Source: JADKIH01 sp043747595 (GTDB taxonomy: Bacteria; Bacteroidota; Bacteroidia; AKYH767-A; 2013-40CM-41-45). Taken from it: 39,873 bases of DNA. The notes beneath the pieces were generated by a model, which saw only the letters and a program-made list of their open reading frames with translations, was not told where the DNA came from and searched no databases. The translations under genes were made by a program, and so were the position numbers. The stretch is taken from NCBI GenBank assembly GCA_043747595.1, contig JAYTOX010000125.1, positions 1 to 39,873 of the forward strand, in the 5' to 3' direction. This document shows, piece after piece, positions 7,975-17,136 of this stretch; the first letter of the stretch is position 1, and each line of letters begins with the position of its first letter.

Positions 7975-10900
7975 ATGAATGAACTTAAAATTTTTAAATC
8001 GTCGGCCGGCTCCGGCAAAACTTTTACGCTCGTTAAAGAATACTTAAAACTGGTTCTCGATCAACCTGATGATTATCGATCTATTTTAGCCATTACTTTT
8101 ACCAATAAAGCAGCGGAAGAAATGAAATCGAGAATCATTGAATCGCTCGTTGAACTTTCTAAAAATACAGACGGAAAATTAGCAAAAGCTTTGGAAGAAG
8201 AACTTCCAAAAATAAATCTGAAATCGAGAGCAGAACGTGCATTAAAAAATATTCTTCACGACTACTCTTCTTTTTCAGTAAGCACGATCGATTCATTTTT
8301 CCAACGAATACTTCGATCGCTAGCCAGAGAAATTCACCTGCCATTGAAAATGGAAGTAGAAGTTAGTACCGATGATGCTATCCTAGCTGTTACAGATGCT
8401 TTACTACAAGAAATTGGTAACGACAAAGAACTTTCTGATTGGTTGACTGATTTGGCTTTGCAAAAAATGGGCGAAGAAAAAGGGTGGAATATTGATCAAG
8501 ATATTTATGTTGTAGCTCGCGAAATTTTTAAAGAAGATCATCACAACAAAGTTATTCTATCAAGAAATGATATCAGAAAAACGTATGACGACTTGCTTAA
8601 ATTAAAAAATTCATTTTTAACACGAATGAAAACGATTGGTGAAAGAGCGATGACAATTATTGATGGCTCCGGTTTTTCAATCGATGATTTTAGTTTCAAG
8701 CAAGCGGGTGTTGCCGGCTACTTTTTAAAAATATCCAATCCTAAAAATGCTGAATCGTTTGAAATTCCAAAGCGCGTTGATTCAGCTTTAGAAGATCCTA
8801 CTTCCTGGACTGCTAAAAAAAGTCCTCATAAAACTACAATTGACAATCTTGTTGAAAGCGAACTTCACCCTCTTCTTGTTAAAGCAACCGATCTCGTAAC
8901 TTCTGAATATAAAAATTACATTACGGCTGTTGAAGTGCTAAAGAAAATTTACCTTTTCGGATTAGTGAATGATCTGCAAAATAAATTTAAGGAATATAGA
9001 AAAGAAAATAATGTTATCCTGCTTTCAGATACAACGAAATTGCTCGGCGATATTATCGACAAAAATGATACGCCATTCATCTATGAGAAAACAGGAAACA
9101 GATATAAACATTTGCTGATCGATGAATTTCAAGATACCAGTTTGCTGCAATGGAAAAACCTCTTGCCTTTGGTTATAAATGCTCTGGGAAGCGGATTTAT
9201 GACCATGGTTGTTGGCGATGCAAAACAATCAATTTACAGATGGCGTGGAGGAAATATGAATCTGTTAATTCGCGATATACTTGTTGATCTAGTCGATTTT
9301 AAATCGTTGTCAAAAACAGCAGTGCTAGCTACTAATTACCGCAGTAAAAAAGAGATTGTTCATTTCAACAATGCGTTTTTCAAAAATGCAGCAGAAGTCG
9401 TCAATACTCAACTCGAAATGAACGACCATGCAATTCTAGAATTAGCTTATTTCAACGACTTGGAACAAGAAGTGAATGACGATAAGAATTTCGACGGTTA
9501 TGTAAATATTGAATTTATTGATATTAAAAATAACGTAGAAACAGAAATTGAAACAAGTGACAATGCCGATGAAGAAAAAGAAAATCCGAAATGGAAAGAC
9601 ATTGCGTTAAAAAATTTGCTAATCAAAATTAACGAGCAATTGGAAAAGGGGTTTTCTTACCGCGACATTACAATTCTTGTGAGAAAGAATAGTGAAGGAA
9701 ATGAAATTGCAACCTTCCTACTCCAAAACAATATCGACAAAATAATTAGTCCCGATTCTCTACTAATCACATCTTCGCCAAGAATAAATTTCCTGGTAAA
9801 TGTTTGCCGTTTTTTAGTTGATCGAAAAAATAATATTGCCAGAGCTGAAATACTTTATTACTATGCTACCACGATAGCAGAAATTAAAATTGATAATCAT
9901 GCTTATTTTTCCGACCATAAAAATTTCAAATTAAAAGGTTCTACTGCAAAAAAAGGAAGCACACTTTTCGAAACAGAAAGCTTAACAACTTCCGTCTTCA
10001 ATGAAATTTTACCTCTAGCCTTTACTGAACATCTTACACAATTGGCAAACTTACCTATTTATGAAATTAGTGAACAGCTTGTAAACATTTTCGGCTTCAA
10101 CAAAACTCCAGATTCGTTCATCCAGCGATTTCAAGATTTGGTGTTAGAATACAACACCTCATTCGATAGTTCGCTGGAAGGATTTTTAAATTGGTGGGAC
10201 TCCAGTAAAAAAGTGCGTGATGCATCTGTGATTACACCTGCGAATGAAAACGCCATTCAAATTATGACGATTCATCGTTCTAAGGGCTTGCAATTTCCCA
10301 TGGTCTTCCTTCCATTTTGTGAATGGAGAATACTTCCAAAAGCAAACGAACTTATTTGGCTGCAAACAAATGAAAATCCTTTTGCACAACTTGGAAAAAC
10401 TGCACTGTTAACTAACAATGCTCTGAAAAAAACTCATTATGCCGATAATTATTTGGAAGAAATTCACCAAACGATTATTGACAACTTAAATCTGCTTTAT
10501 GTGGCTTTTACCAGAGCAGAAGAAAAAATCTTTATCACTTGCCCAATTGACAACCAAAAAGATTTGAATACGACCTCTAAACTTATTTCTCGTACTTGCA
10601 GAGTAATCGATTCATCTTTCGATGCCATATTTATTCAAGGAGAAGATTTCCAAAAAACACTAAGCAAAGGCAAGAACGATGATACACTTTCCGTTTCGCT
10701 CGAAATGTATCCTTCTAATCGTTGGCAAGATAAACTTTCGCTCTCATCGCATGGAAACGACATTATTGATTTGATAGAGAAAAATGATGTGAGTAAAATC
10801 AATTATGGAATTCTCGTTCATGGTTTATTGGCTCAGGTTAATCATCCGAGCGACCTACAAAAACTTGCCGACCAATTCGTGTTCGATGGATTAATTACCG

Positions 10901-11226
10901 ATTTAGAAAAGAAAAAATTATTGGTTGAAGTAGAGCAAATCTTATCTGTTTCTGAAATAGCAGAATTGTTCAATCTTCGCTACTTTTCTAAAACAGAGAA
11001 GGAAATAATTCTACCCAACGGGGAAGTTCTAAGGCCCGATAGAGTTTTGATTGAAGATAAAAAAGCTATAATAGTTGATTTCAAAACTGGGAAATACCAA
11101 AAAAAGCACGAAACTCAAGTGCTTCAGTATGCTGATGTTCTAAAAAGCATGGGGTATTCGCCTGTTCATTCAAAACTGGTTTACCTCAAAGACCGATCGG
11201 TTCTAAATGTAGAATCTGAAGAATGA
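7975..11226 (+). CDS. UvrD/AddA-like helicase with C-terminal PD-(D/E)XK nuclease
   Basis: This is a superfamily 1 helicase-nuclease of 1083 residues, like the AddA/RecB subunits that process double-strand ends for recombination. Visible motifs are Walker A AGSGKT (11-16), Ia ITFTNKAA, motif II LLIDEFQDTS (about 380-389), motif III VVGDAKQSIYRWRGG (about 411), motif IV NYRSKKEI, motif V TIHRSKGLQFP and motif VI LLYVAFTRAEEK. The C-terminal nuclease retains the histidine segment GILVHGL (about 944) and the catalytic PDRVLI...VDFKTGK (about 1020-1037). No AddB-like partner gene is adjacent. It is a little shorter than Bacillus AddA. The sequence TACCTTAC, 4 nt before the ATG, could be a weak -7 element. 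Confidence 0.88.
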   Translation: MNELKIFKSSAGSGKTFTLVKEYLKLVLDQPDDYRSILAITFTNKAAEEMKSRIIESLVELSKNTDGKLAKALEEELPKINLKSRAERALKNILHDYSSFSVSTIDSFFQRILRSLAREIHLPLKMEVEVSTDDAILAVTDALLQEIGNDKELSDWLTDLALQKMGEEKGWNIDQDIYVVAREIFKEDHHNKVILSRNDIRKTYDDLLKLKNSFLTRMKTIGERAMTIIDGSGFSIDDFSFKQAGVAGYFLKISNPKNAESFEIPKRVDSALEDPTSWTAKKSPHKTTIDNLVESELHPLLVKATDLVTSEYKNYITAVEVLKKIYLFGLVNDLQNKFKEYRKENNVILLSDTTKLLGDIIDKNDTPFIYEKTGNRYKHLLIDEFQDTSLLQWKNLLPLVINALGSGFMTMVVGDAKQSIYRWRGGNMNLLIRDILVDLVDFKSLSKTAVLATNYRSKKEIVHFNNAFFKNAAEVVNTQLEMNDHAILELAYFNDLEQEVNDDKNFDGYVNIEFIDIKNNVETEIETSDNADEEKENPKWKDIALKNLLIKINEQLEKGFSYRDITILVRKNSEGNEIATFLLQNNIDKIISPDSLLITSSPRINFLVNVCRFLVDRKNNIARAEILYYYATTIAEIKIDNHAYFSDHKNFKLKGSTAKKGSTLFETESLTTSVFNEILPLAFTEHLTQLANLPIYEISEQLVNIFGFNKTPDSFIQRFQDLVLEYNTSFDSSLEGFLNWWDSSKKVRDASVITPANENAIQIMTIHRSKGLQFPMVFLPFCEWRILPKANELIWLQTNENPFAQLGKTALLTNNALKKTHYADNYLEEIHQTIIDNLNLLYVAFTRAEEKIFITCPIDNQKDLNTTSKLISRTCRVIDSSFDAIFIQGEDFQKTLSKGKNDDTLSVSLEMYPSNRWQDKLSLSSHGNDIIDLIEKNDVSKINYGILVHGLLAQVNHPSDLQKLADQFVFDGLITDLEKKKLLVEVEQILSVSEIAELFNLRYFSKTEKEIILPNGEVLRPDRVLIEDKKAIIVDFKTGKYQKKHETQVLQYADVLKSMGYSPVHSKLVYLKDRSVLNVESEE

Positions 11227-11277
11227 TTTGCAATTTTCATCTATTAAACCTAAGTTTGATGAAGTATAAATTTTCTT

Positions 11278-11775
11278 ATGTACACCAACAGACCACTTCA
11301 AATTGTATTAATTGACGACGATCCGCAAATGCGTGAAATGCTCAATGATTTCTTTATCGGCAAATACAGAAATTCAAATGTAAAATCTTTTGCAACCGGT
11401 GAAGATGCCTTAAACAAGATAAGTGCAGAACCTAATTTAATCGTTCTTGATTATCACCTAGATTCTACAGCAAGTGGAGCTATGGACGGAATGCAAGTTC
11501 TAAAAAAATTAAAGGAAAAATTTCCTACCATTCCGGTCATTTTCTTATCTGGTCAGGAAAAAGCAGAAATAGCTGCTAACACCATGAAGTATGGAGCATA
11601 CGATTACATCGTAAAAAACGAAAGCGCCTTTCATAAATTAGAAATAATATTCAACAACATCCTTGGTCACGTTGAACTCAAAAAAAACTTAGGCACTCAA
11701 AAGTTTTTTAATGCTATTCTTCTAATTTTGGTGATTGCAATGATTATTGGAATAATCGTTTCTAAATTGTCTTAA
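11278..11775 (+). CDS. Response-regulator receiver with C-terminal membrane anchor
   Basis: Residues 7-130 form a CheY-like receiver domain. The acidic pocket is at D13-D15 (IDDDPQM), the phospho-acceptor D58 lies in LIVLDYHLD, the switch residue is S91 in FLSGQ, and the conserved lysine is K113 in YIVKNE. There is no DNA-binding or enzymatic output domain. Instead the 165-residue protein ends in one strongly hydrophobic segment (about 144-162) with a short SKLS tail, so it should be tail-anchored in the inner membrane with the receiver in the cytoplasm. No histidine kinase gene is near. The next gene, an acyltransferase, starts 11 nt downstream, so co-expression is likely and signalling to it is possible but unproven. 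Confidence 0.85.
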   Translation: MYTNRPLQIVLIDDDPQMREMLNDFFIGKYRNSNVKSFATGEDALNKISAEPNLIVLDYHLDSTASGAMDGMQVLKKLKEKFPTIPVIFLSGQEKAEIAANTMKYGAYDYIVKNESAFHKLEIIFNNILGHVELKKNLGTQKFFNAILLILVIAMIIGIIVSKLS

Positions 11776-11786
11776 AAATATTTTTT

Positions 11787-12806
11787 TTGCCCGACAATAA
11801 AAGGTACATTTTTCTTGACAGTTCGAGAGGCTTAGCCGCTTTCGTCGTTTTATTAGCTCATACTATTAAAACTTTTGCTCCGATAAATTATGATCTCTTT
11901 CCGCTAAATATTTTGTGGGATTCTGAAGCTGCGGTACTCTACTTTTTTATACTCAGCGGATTTGTATTGAATGAATCGCTCAACAAACAAGTACTCTCCT
12001 TCCCCTCCTATTCTAAATTTATCTTGAAACGCATATTAAGAATTTATCCGGCGTTCATTGTAATTATTACTCTTACATTTATCGGCTACAAATGGATTTA
12101 TTTTCCAAAAAATAATTGGCTCAGCGATTACTGGCAAACAATTCCAAGTCTTACCGATTTATTAAAGCAATCCTTACTGATTGTTCGTTTACCCAACGAT
12201 CCGACTTTACGAATTCTCCCTCACGACTGGACGTTATCTATTGAACTATTAATGTCGCTCTTTCTGCCACTTATGGTTGCAATCAGAAAAATAGACTCGC
12301 TCCTATTGTTAGCAATCGTTTACGTTTCCGTAAAACTGTTACCCATCGATACTTTCTTTTTCGATTTTGCATTAGGAGTTATTCTTTCAACTGAAAAAGA
12401 AAAAATAATTTCTGTGTGGAATAAAATTTCCAAATTGTTAAAAATATTTTTTCTTGTTTTGGCAATTGGATTACTAGCGATTGAAAAAATATCTGTTCAC
12501 ACTTCTATCTTATTAAACAAAATACTAATCCATCCCAAAACAATTGGACTAGGAATTCTTCTTATTTTCTTACTGTCAAATGAGCGTTTTCAAAAAATTA
12601 TTTCTCACGAATTTCTCCATTTTCAAGGAAGGATCAGCTATAGCATTTATCTTATCCATCTAGTCGTTATTGGCTTTGTTTATCATTTTTTTCCAGTCAT
12701 CGACTTTTTACCTGCTTTCGTTCTTGTTTATAGCTCATCCATCTTGCTCGCCTACTTTAGTTACGAGCTTATTGAGAAAAAATGCATCGCGTTATTTCGT
12801 GGATAA
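11787..12806 (+). CDS. Acyltransferase-3 (OafA/YrhL) family membrane protein
   Basis: This 339-residue polytopic protein begins with the acyltransferase-3 signature FLDSSRGLAAFVVLLAH, which contains the conserved arginine and the histidine thought to be catalytic. About nine or ten hydrophobic helices follow, ending in YSIYLIHLVVI and a final FSYELIEKK segment. The family O-acetylates or O-acylates sugars of lipopolysaccharide, peptidoglycan or exopolysaccharide at the inner membrane. No SGNH domain is attached. The only in-frame start ahead of the signature is TTG at 11787, so translation probably begins at a rare codon, perhaps coupled to the receiver gene 11 nt upstream. The sugar target cannot be read from the sequence. 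Confidence 0.85.
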   Translation: MPDNKRYIFLDSSRGLAAFVVLLAHTIKTFAPINYDLFPLNILWDSEAAVLYFFILSGFVLNESLNKQVLSFPSYSKFILKRILRIYPAFIVIITLTFIGYKWIYFPKNNWLSDYWQTIPSLTDLLKQSLLIVRLPNDPTLRILPHDWTLSIELLMSLFLPLMVAIRKIDSLLLLAIVYVSVKLLPIDTFFFDFALGVILSTEKEKIISVWNKISKLLKIFFLVLAIGLLAIEKISVHTSILLNKILIHPKTIGLGILLIFLLSNERFQKIISHEFLHFQGRISYSIYLIHLVVIGFVYHFFPVIDFLPAFVLVYSSSILLAYFSYELIEKKCIALFRG

Positions 12807-12874
12807 GACTAGGTTCAGTGTAAAATGTTTTGAATTGGTTTTTTGTGATGGAGTTTAACAACGATATTTTTCCG

Positions 12875-12882
12875 TATTTTTG
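12875..12882 (+). promoter_or_regulatory. Putative -7 element of the P5C dehydrogenase promoter
   Basis: TATTTTTG matches the Bacteroidota -7 consensus TAnnTTTG and lies 18 nt before the ATG at 12901. The upstream half is weak: a TTTA at 12854-12857, 17 nt away, is the best candidate. Confidence 0.55.
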
Positions 12883-12900
12883 CACTTCAAAATTTAAACA

Positions 12901-14532
12901 ATGTCAAACGCTATTTATCATGTTCCGGTAGCCATTAATGAGCCGGTATTAAATTATGCTCCGGGAAGTCCGGAACGAGCAAAAATTAAAGAAGCCCTTC
13001 AAAAAATGCGCAACGAAATGGTCGACATTCCTATGCATATTGGAGGCAAAGAAGTTCGTACCGACAAAAAAATGAAAATTAATCCGCCGCATGATCATCA
13101 ACATACTGTTGGGCATTTTCACATGGGCGATAAATCGCATGTTGAAAGTGCAATAAAAGCAGCCCTTGCTGCCAGAGAGCAGTGGGCTAGTTTGGATTGG
13201 GAACATCGTGCTTCTATTTTTTTAAAAGCAGCCGATTTATTAGCCGGACCATATCGCCCGTTGATCAACGCAGCAACAATGATTGGTCAGAGCAAAAGTG
13301 TTTACCAAGCAGAAATCGATGCAGCATGCGAATTGATTGATTTTCTACGATTCAATGTTCAATACATGCGTGAAATTTATACGCAACAACCCATTTCATC
13401 GAAAGGCGTTTACAATCGTGTTGAACAACGACCATTAGAAGGATTTGTATTTGCACTAACGCCATTTAACTTTACTGCCATAGCGGGAAACCTTCCATCA
13501 TCGGCTGCTATGATGGGCAATACCGTTGTTTGGAAACCTGCTAACACACAAATTCTCGCAGCAGGAATTTTGATGAAAGTATTTAATGAAGCCGGCGTGC
13601 CTCCCGGAGTAATCAATTTAGTTTTTGTTTCTGGTCCGGATGCAGGTGAAGTAATTTTTGAACATCCTGATTTTGCCGGTATTCATTTTACCGGATCTAC
13701 TTCTGTTTTTCAAAATATTTGGAAAACTATTGGAAATAATATTCATAAATATAAAAGCTATCCAAGAATTGTTGGCGAAACAGGTGGAAAAGATTTTATA
13801 CTCGCACATCCTTCTGCCGATGTTCAAGCAGTCATTACCGGTCTTACTCGTGGAGCATTCGAATACCAAGGACAAAAATGTTCTGCAGCTTCGAGAGCTT
13901 ATATTCCAAAAAGTATGTGGCCTGCAGTCAAAGAAGGACTTATACGAGACATTAGTTCATTTAAAATTGGACCGACAGAAGATCTTGGAAATTTTTTCAA
14001 CGCAGTGATCGATGAAAAATCGTTTAACAAACTTGCTAAATACATTGATGAAGCGAAAGCAGATAAAAATGTTGATGTAGTAATTGGTGGAACTTATGAT
14101 AAATCGAAAGGTTGGTTTATACATCCAACTGTTCTTGAAGTGAAAGATCCGTTTTATGTAACCATGTGCGAAGAACTTTTCGGGCCTGTACTAACCATTT
14201 ACGTTTACGACGATAACAAATTCGATGAGATTTTGGAAACAGTAGATAAAACAGGAACTTATGCTCTTACCGGATCCATTTTTTCACAAGACCGTTATGC
14301 CATTGATAAATCGATGAAAAAACTAGTTCATGCAGCAGGTAATTTTTACATCAACGATAAATGTACAGGCGCTGTAGTGGGTCAACAACCATTTGGAGGC
14401 AGTCGTGCCAGCGGAACCAACGACAAAGCTGGTTCGCTTTACAACCTTCTTAGATGGGTTAGTACTCGAACCATTAAAGAGACTTTTGACCCCGCTAAAG
14501 ACTATCGATACCCGTTTTTAGATAAAGAATAA
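12901..14532 (+). CDS. pruA: L-glutamate gamma-semialdehyde (1-pyrroline-5-carboxylate) dehydrogenase
   Basis: This enzyme oxidises glutamate semialdehyde (in equilibrium with pyrroline-5-carboxylate) to glutamate with NAD, the second step of proline breakdown. The 543-residue length matches stand-alone P5C dehydrogenases, which are longer than generic aldehyde dehydrogenases. Key residues are the general base E293 in VGETGGKD and the catalytic cysteine C327 in QGQKCSAASR. The NAD-binding segment LTPFNFTAIAGN, the ELFGPVLT motif and the C-terminal GTNDKAGS anchor region are also present. A proline dehydrogenase gene is not adjacent, so the two steps are encoded apart. It has its own promoter-like element and terminator and appears to be a single-gene unit. 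Confidence 0.95.
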   Translation: MSNAIYHVPVAINEPVLNYAPGSPERAKIKEALQKMRNEMVDIPMHIGGKEVRTDKKMKINPPHDHQHTVGHFHMGDKSHVESAIKAALAAREQWASLDWEHRASIFLKAADLLAGPYRPLINAATMIGQSKSVYQAEIDAACELIDFLRFNVQYMREIYTQQPISSKGVYNRVEQRPLEGFVFALTPFNFTAIAGNLPSSAAMMGNTVVWKPANTQILAAGILMKVFNEAGVPPGVINLVFVSGPDAGEVIFEHPDFAGIHFTGSTSVFQNIWKTIGNNIHKYKSYPRIVGETGGKDFILAHPSADVQAVITGLTRGAFEYQGQKCSAASRAYIPKSMWPAVKEGLIRDISSFKIGPTEDLGNFFNAVIDEKSFNKLAKYIDEAKADKNVDVVIGGTYDKSKGWFIHPTVLEVKDPFYVTMCEELFGPVLTIYVYDDNKFDEILETVDKTGTYALTGSIFSQDRYAIDKSMKKLVHAAGNFYINDKCTGAVVGQQPFGGSRASGTNDKAGSLYNLLRWVSTRTIKETFDPAKDYRYPFLDKE

Positions 14533-14542
14533 CGAATAATTT

Positions 14543-14580
14543 AAAACAGCCATGAAAATTTCATGGCTGTTTTGCTTTTT
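14543..14580 (+). terminator. Terminator of the P5C dehydrogenase gene
   Basis: A long, nearly perfect hairpin has arms AAAACAGCCATGA (14543-14555) and its complement ending at 14573. A T-rich tail follows at 14575-14580. The A/T flanks would let it work in both directions. Confidence 0.85.
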
Positions 14581-14664
14581 AACTAAATCTGGCGACTCTT
14601 TTAATCAACATTCAAATGTTATTAATCGTTGTCCATTGTAACAATTTCTATGCTCCAAGCTACT

Positions 14665-14672
14665 TATCTTTA
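14665..14672 (+). promoter_or_regulatory. Putative -7 element directly before the FtsB/DivIC-like gene
   Basis: TATCTTTA differs from the TAnnTTTG consensus only at the last base. It ends 4 nt before the ATG, so the transcript would have almost no leader. No good TTTG upstream half is visible. Confidence 0.4.
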
Positions 14673-14676
14673 GCCT

Positions 14677-14988
14677 ATGAATAGTTCTCGCTTTGCGATT
14701 CTTTTAAAAATATGGAGTAAAATAAACAACAAATATATTCTCACACTTGTGGGCTTTATTATTTGGATTGGATTTTTCGATCGAAATGATTTGATTACTA
14801 CATGGAGCTATCAGCACAAGCTGAATGTTTTAAAAAAGGAGCAGATTAATTTTGAAGATGAGATTAGTCGAAATAAAAGCGACTTGAATAATTTAAGGAC
14901 GAATCACGACAATCTGGAGAAATATGCCAGAGAACAATATTTCCTGAAAAAGGATAATGAAGATGTTTTTTTGATCGTTGAAAATTAA
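14677..14988 (+). CDS. FtsB/DivIC-like septum formation initiator
   Basis: This 103-residue bitopic membrane protein has a short cytoplasmic N-terminus, one transmembrane helix (about 22-36) and a coiled coil (about 45-85). It then has the family segment YAREQYFLKKDNEDVFLI, matching the FtsB/DivIC consensus in which the helix is followed by a short hydrophobic strand. The family forms a complex with FtsL and FtsQ/DivIB to activate septal wall synthesis. Its TAA stop shares bases with the stop codon of the convergent mutase gene, so no terminator can fit between them. FtsB and DivIC cannot be told apart from sequence alone in this phylum. Confidence 0.85.
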   Translation: MNSSRFAILLKIWSKINNKYILTLVGFIIWIGFFDRNDLITTWSYQHKLNVLKKEQINFEDEISRNKSDLNNLRTNHDNLEKYAREQYFLKKDNEDVFLIVEN

Positions 14989-16532
14989 TATTCGCCAAAA
15001 ACTTTTCTCATAGCATCAGCAATTTCTCCTAGCGTTGCTTTGTTTTCCACCGCATCAATTATTGATGGCATTAAATTCCCTCCGGTTTTTGCCGTTTCTT
15101 CTACAACACGAATAAAACGTTGAGTACTTTTCTCATCGCGATCCGATCTCAATTGTTTCAACTTATCTATTTGCAACGTTCGAATTGAATCGTCGATTGT
15201 AAATACTTTATCGAATGGAGGTTCTTCCATCTCAAATTGATTTACTCCAATTATTATTCGCGTTTTATTTTCTATTGATTTTTGATAATCGTAAGACGCT
15301 CTTGCAATTTCATTTTGAATATACTGAGCTTCGATAGCACTCACTGAACCACCCATCGAATCAATTTTATGAATGTATTCCCATGCCTTTGCTTCTACTT
15401 CATCGGTTAATGTTTCAACAAAATAACTACCGGCTAATGGATCTACAGTATCCACGACTCCACTTTCGTAAGCAATAACTTGTTGTGTTTTCAATGCTAG
15501 TCCGGCTGCTTCTTCTGTTGGCAAACTAATGGCTTCATCGTAACCGTTCGTATGCAACGATTGCGTTCCGCCCATCACTGCGGAGAGTGCTTGAAGTGTA
15601 ACACGCATAATGTTATTCATTGGCTGTTGGGCAGTAAGTGTTGAACCTCCTGTTTGTGTATGAAAACGCAACATCATTGAACGTGGATCTTTTGCTCCGA
15701 GATCTTTCATTATTTTCGCCCACATTCTTCGTGCTGCTCTGAACTTGGCCACTTCCTGAAAAACATTATTATGAGCATTAAAGAAAAACGAAAGTCGCTT
15801 TCCAAAAACATCTATATCTAATCCCTTTTCTATCGCTGCTTTTACATACGCTTTTCCATTTGCTAATGTGAAAGCCAACTCTTGAACTGCAGTAGATCCT
15901 GCTTCACGAATATGGTAACCCGATATAGAAATTGTATTCCATTTCGGAACTTCTTTCGAACAATATTCAAAAATGTCGGTGATAATTCTCATCGACTGCT
16001 TGGGAGGATATATATAAGTTCCTCGTGCTGCATACTCTTTTAAAATATCATTTTGAATGGTTCCTGAAATCTTTTTTAAGTCGGCACCTTGCTTTTTTGC
16101 TAAGGCTATATAAAACGCTAATAATATCGATGCAGTAGAATTGATTGTCATGGATGTACTAATTGTCTCCAATTTTATTCCATCGAATAATATTTCCATA
16201 TCGCGCAAGGAATCGATTGCTACTCCTGCTTTTCCAACTTCACCATCGGCTAAGTCATGATCGGAATCATATCCAATCTGTGTTGGCAAATCGAATGCAA
16301 CCGATAGTCCTGTTGTTCCTTGCCCTAATAAATAATGATAACGCTTATTAGATTCTTCGGCAGTGCTGAAGCCTGCGTATTGACGCATCGTCCATAATTT
16401 TGTACGATACATATCCGATTGAACACCTCGTGTAAATGGGTATTCACCAGGAAGTTCTTTCACACCAGGATGGCCGGTATATACCGACTTAATCTCGATA
16501 TCACTTTCCGTTATTATTTTTTTATCTAACAC
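14985..16532 (-). CDS. Methylmalonyl-CoA mutase, catalytic (large) subunit without B12 domain
   Basis: The 515 residues form the acyl-CoA-binding TIM-barrel part of B12-dependent CoA mutases, which interconvert methylmalonyl-CoA and succinyl-CoA. Residues that read the methylmalonyl carboxylate are kept: the tyrosine of TMRQYAGFS (Y52) and the arginine of the segment KEYAARGTY (R170). Isobutyryl-CoA mutases have phenylalanine and glutamine at these positions. The C-terminal cobalamin-binding domain (DxHxxG) is absent, so a separate small subunit is needed, and none lies in this window. The start is GTG at 16532. Another mutase specificity is possible but less likely given the two residues. 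Confidence 0.85.
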   Translation of the reverse strand: MLDKKIITESDIEIKSVYTGHPGVKELPGEYPFTRGVQSDMYRTKLWTMRQYAGFSTAEESNKRYHYLLGQGTTGLSVAFDLPTQIGYDSDHDLADGEVGKAGVAIDSLRDMEILFDGIKLETISTSMTINSTASILLAFYIALAKKQGADLKKISGTIQNDILKEYAARGTYIYPPKQSMRIITDIFEYCSKEVPKWNTISISGYHIREAGSTAVQELAFTLANGKAYVKAAIEKGLDIDVFGKRLSFFFNAHNNVFQEVAKFRAARRMWAKIMKDLGAKDPRSMMLRFHTQTGGSTLTAQQPMNNIMRVTLQALSAVMGGTQSLHTNGYDEAISLPTEEAAGLALKTQQVIAYESGVVDTVDPLAGSYFVETLTDEVEAKAWEYIHKIDSMGGSVSAIEAQYIQNEIARASYDYQKSIENKTRIIIGVNQFEMEEPPFDKVFTIDDSIRTLQIDKLKQLRSDRDEKSTQRFIRVVEETAKTGGNLMPSIIDAVENKATLGEIADAMRKVFGEY

Positions 16533-16557
16533 GATCTTTCATTTAATTAATAAAATT

Positions 16558-17127
16558 TTACTCAAGCATTTTCCTTGCTTCATTCTTCAAAAAATTAATT
16601 CCCCGTTGTGTAGGAGTAATATCCATTTCCATAATAAATTCAAAAATGGAAGTGCTCAGCTGAAGTCCGCTTGAATTATTTCCAACTCTATTAAACGAAC
16701 TATTAATAATTCTGATCATCTCTTCTTTTGCATTCTTAACTTCATCCCACGAATAATCGGAAACATAAATTTGCTGAGATAAATTATGTTCGAACTCCGC
16801 TCTAATTGTTACGATTAAATCATTTTGAAGCTGCGCGGCACTCATACCGGAAGTATGAACGCGAACTAAAATAGAAGTTGGGTCTATTCGTTCCAAGAAT
16901 AAAACGAATCGTTCATAGGCTTGCAGTTTCAATGGCATGGAATTTTTCCTGCGATCGCTTCTCTCATCAATTGCTTTTAGCTGAATTTCTTTCTCGACAA
17001 AACTTTTGATCAATGCCTCTTGCGAATTCAATGATCTTTTCATCATCAGAAACATCCCGATCAAAATCAGAAATGCCGAAATGAAATACATCAATAGTTC
17101 TGAAATAGTTTTTGTATTCTCCATCAT
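16558..17127 (-). CDS. Membrane-anchored protein of unknown function, Bacteroidota type
   Basis: This 189-residue protein has one N-terminal transmembrane helix (about 10-28), a short charged linker and a mixed soluble domain (about 60-189). It contains the stretch LQAYERFVLFLERIDP and the motif QLQNDLIVTIRAEFEHNLSQ. I recognise it as the uncharacterised protein often found beside the GlmU-like gene in Bacteroidota (I believe classed as DUF7935, from memory). No catalytic motif is visible. It lies 9 nt after the GlmU-like gene and 25 nt before the mutase, so the three genes form one transcription unit. The single anchor suggests a cytoplasmic domain held at the inner membrane. No function is assigned. 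Confidence 0.7.
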   Translation of the reverse strand: MMENTKTISELLMYFISAFLILIGMFLMMKRSLNSQEALIKSFVEKEIQLKAIDERSDRRKNSMPLKLQAYERFVLFLERIDPTSILVRVHTSGMSAAQLQNDLIVTIRAEFEHNLSQQIYVSDYSWDEVKNAKEEMIRIINSSFNRVGNNSSGLQLSTSIFEFIMEMDITPTQRGINFLKNEARKMLE

Positions 17128-17136
17128 AAGTTTTAT

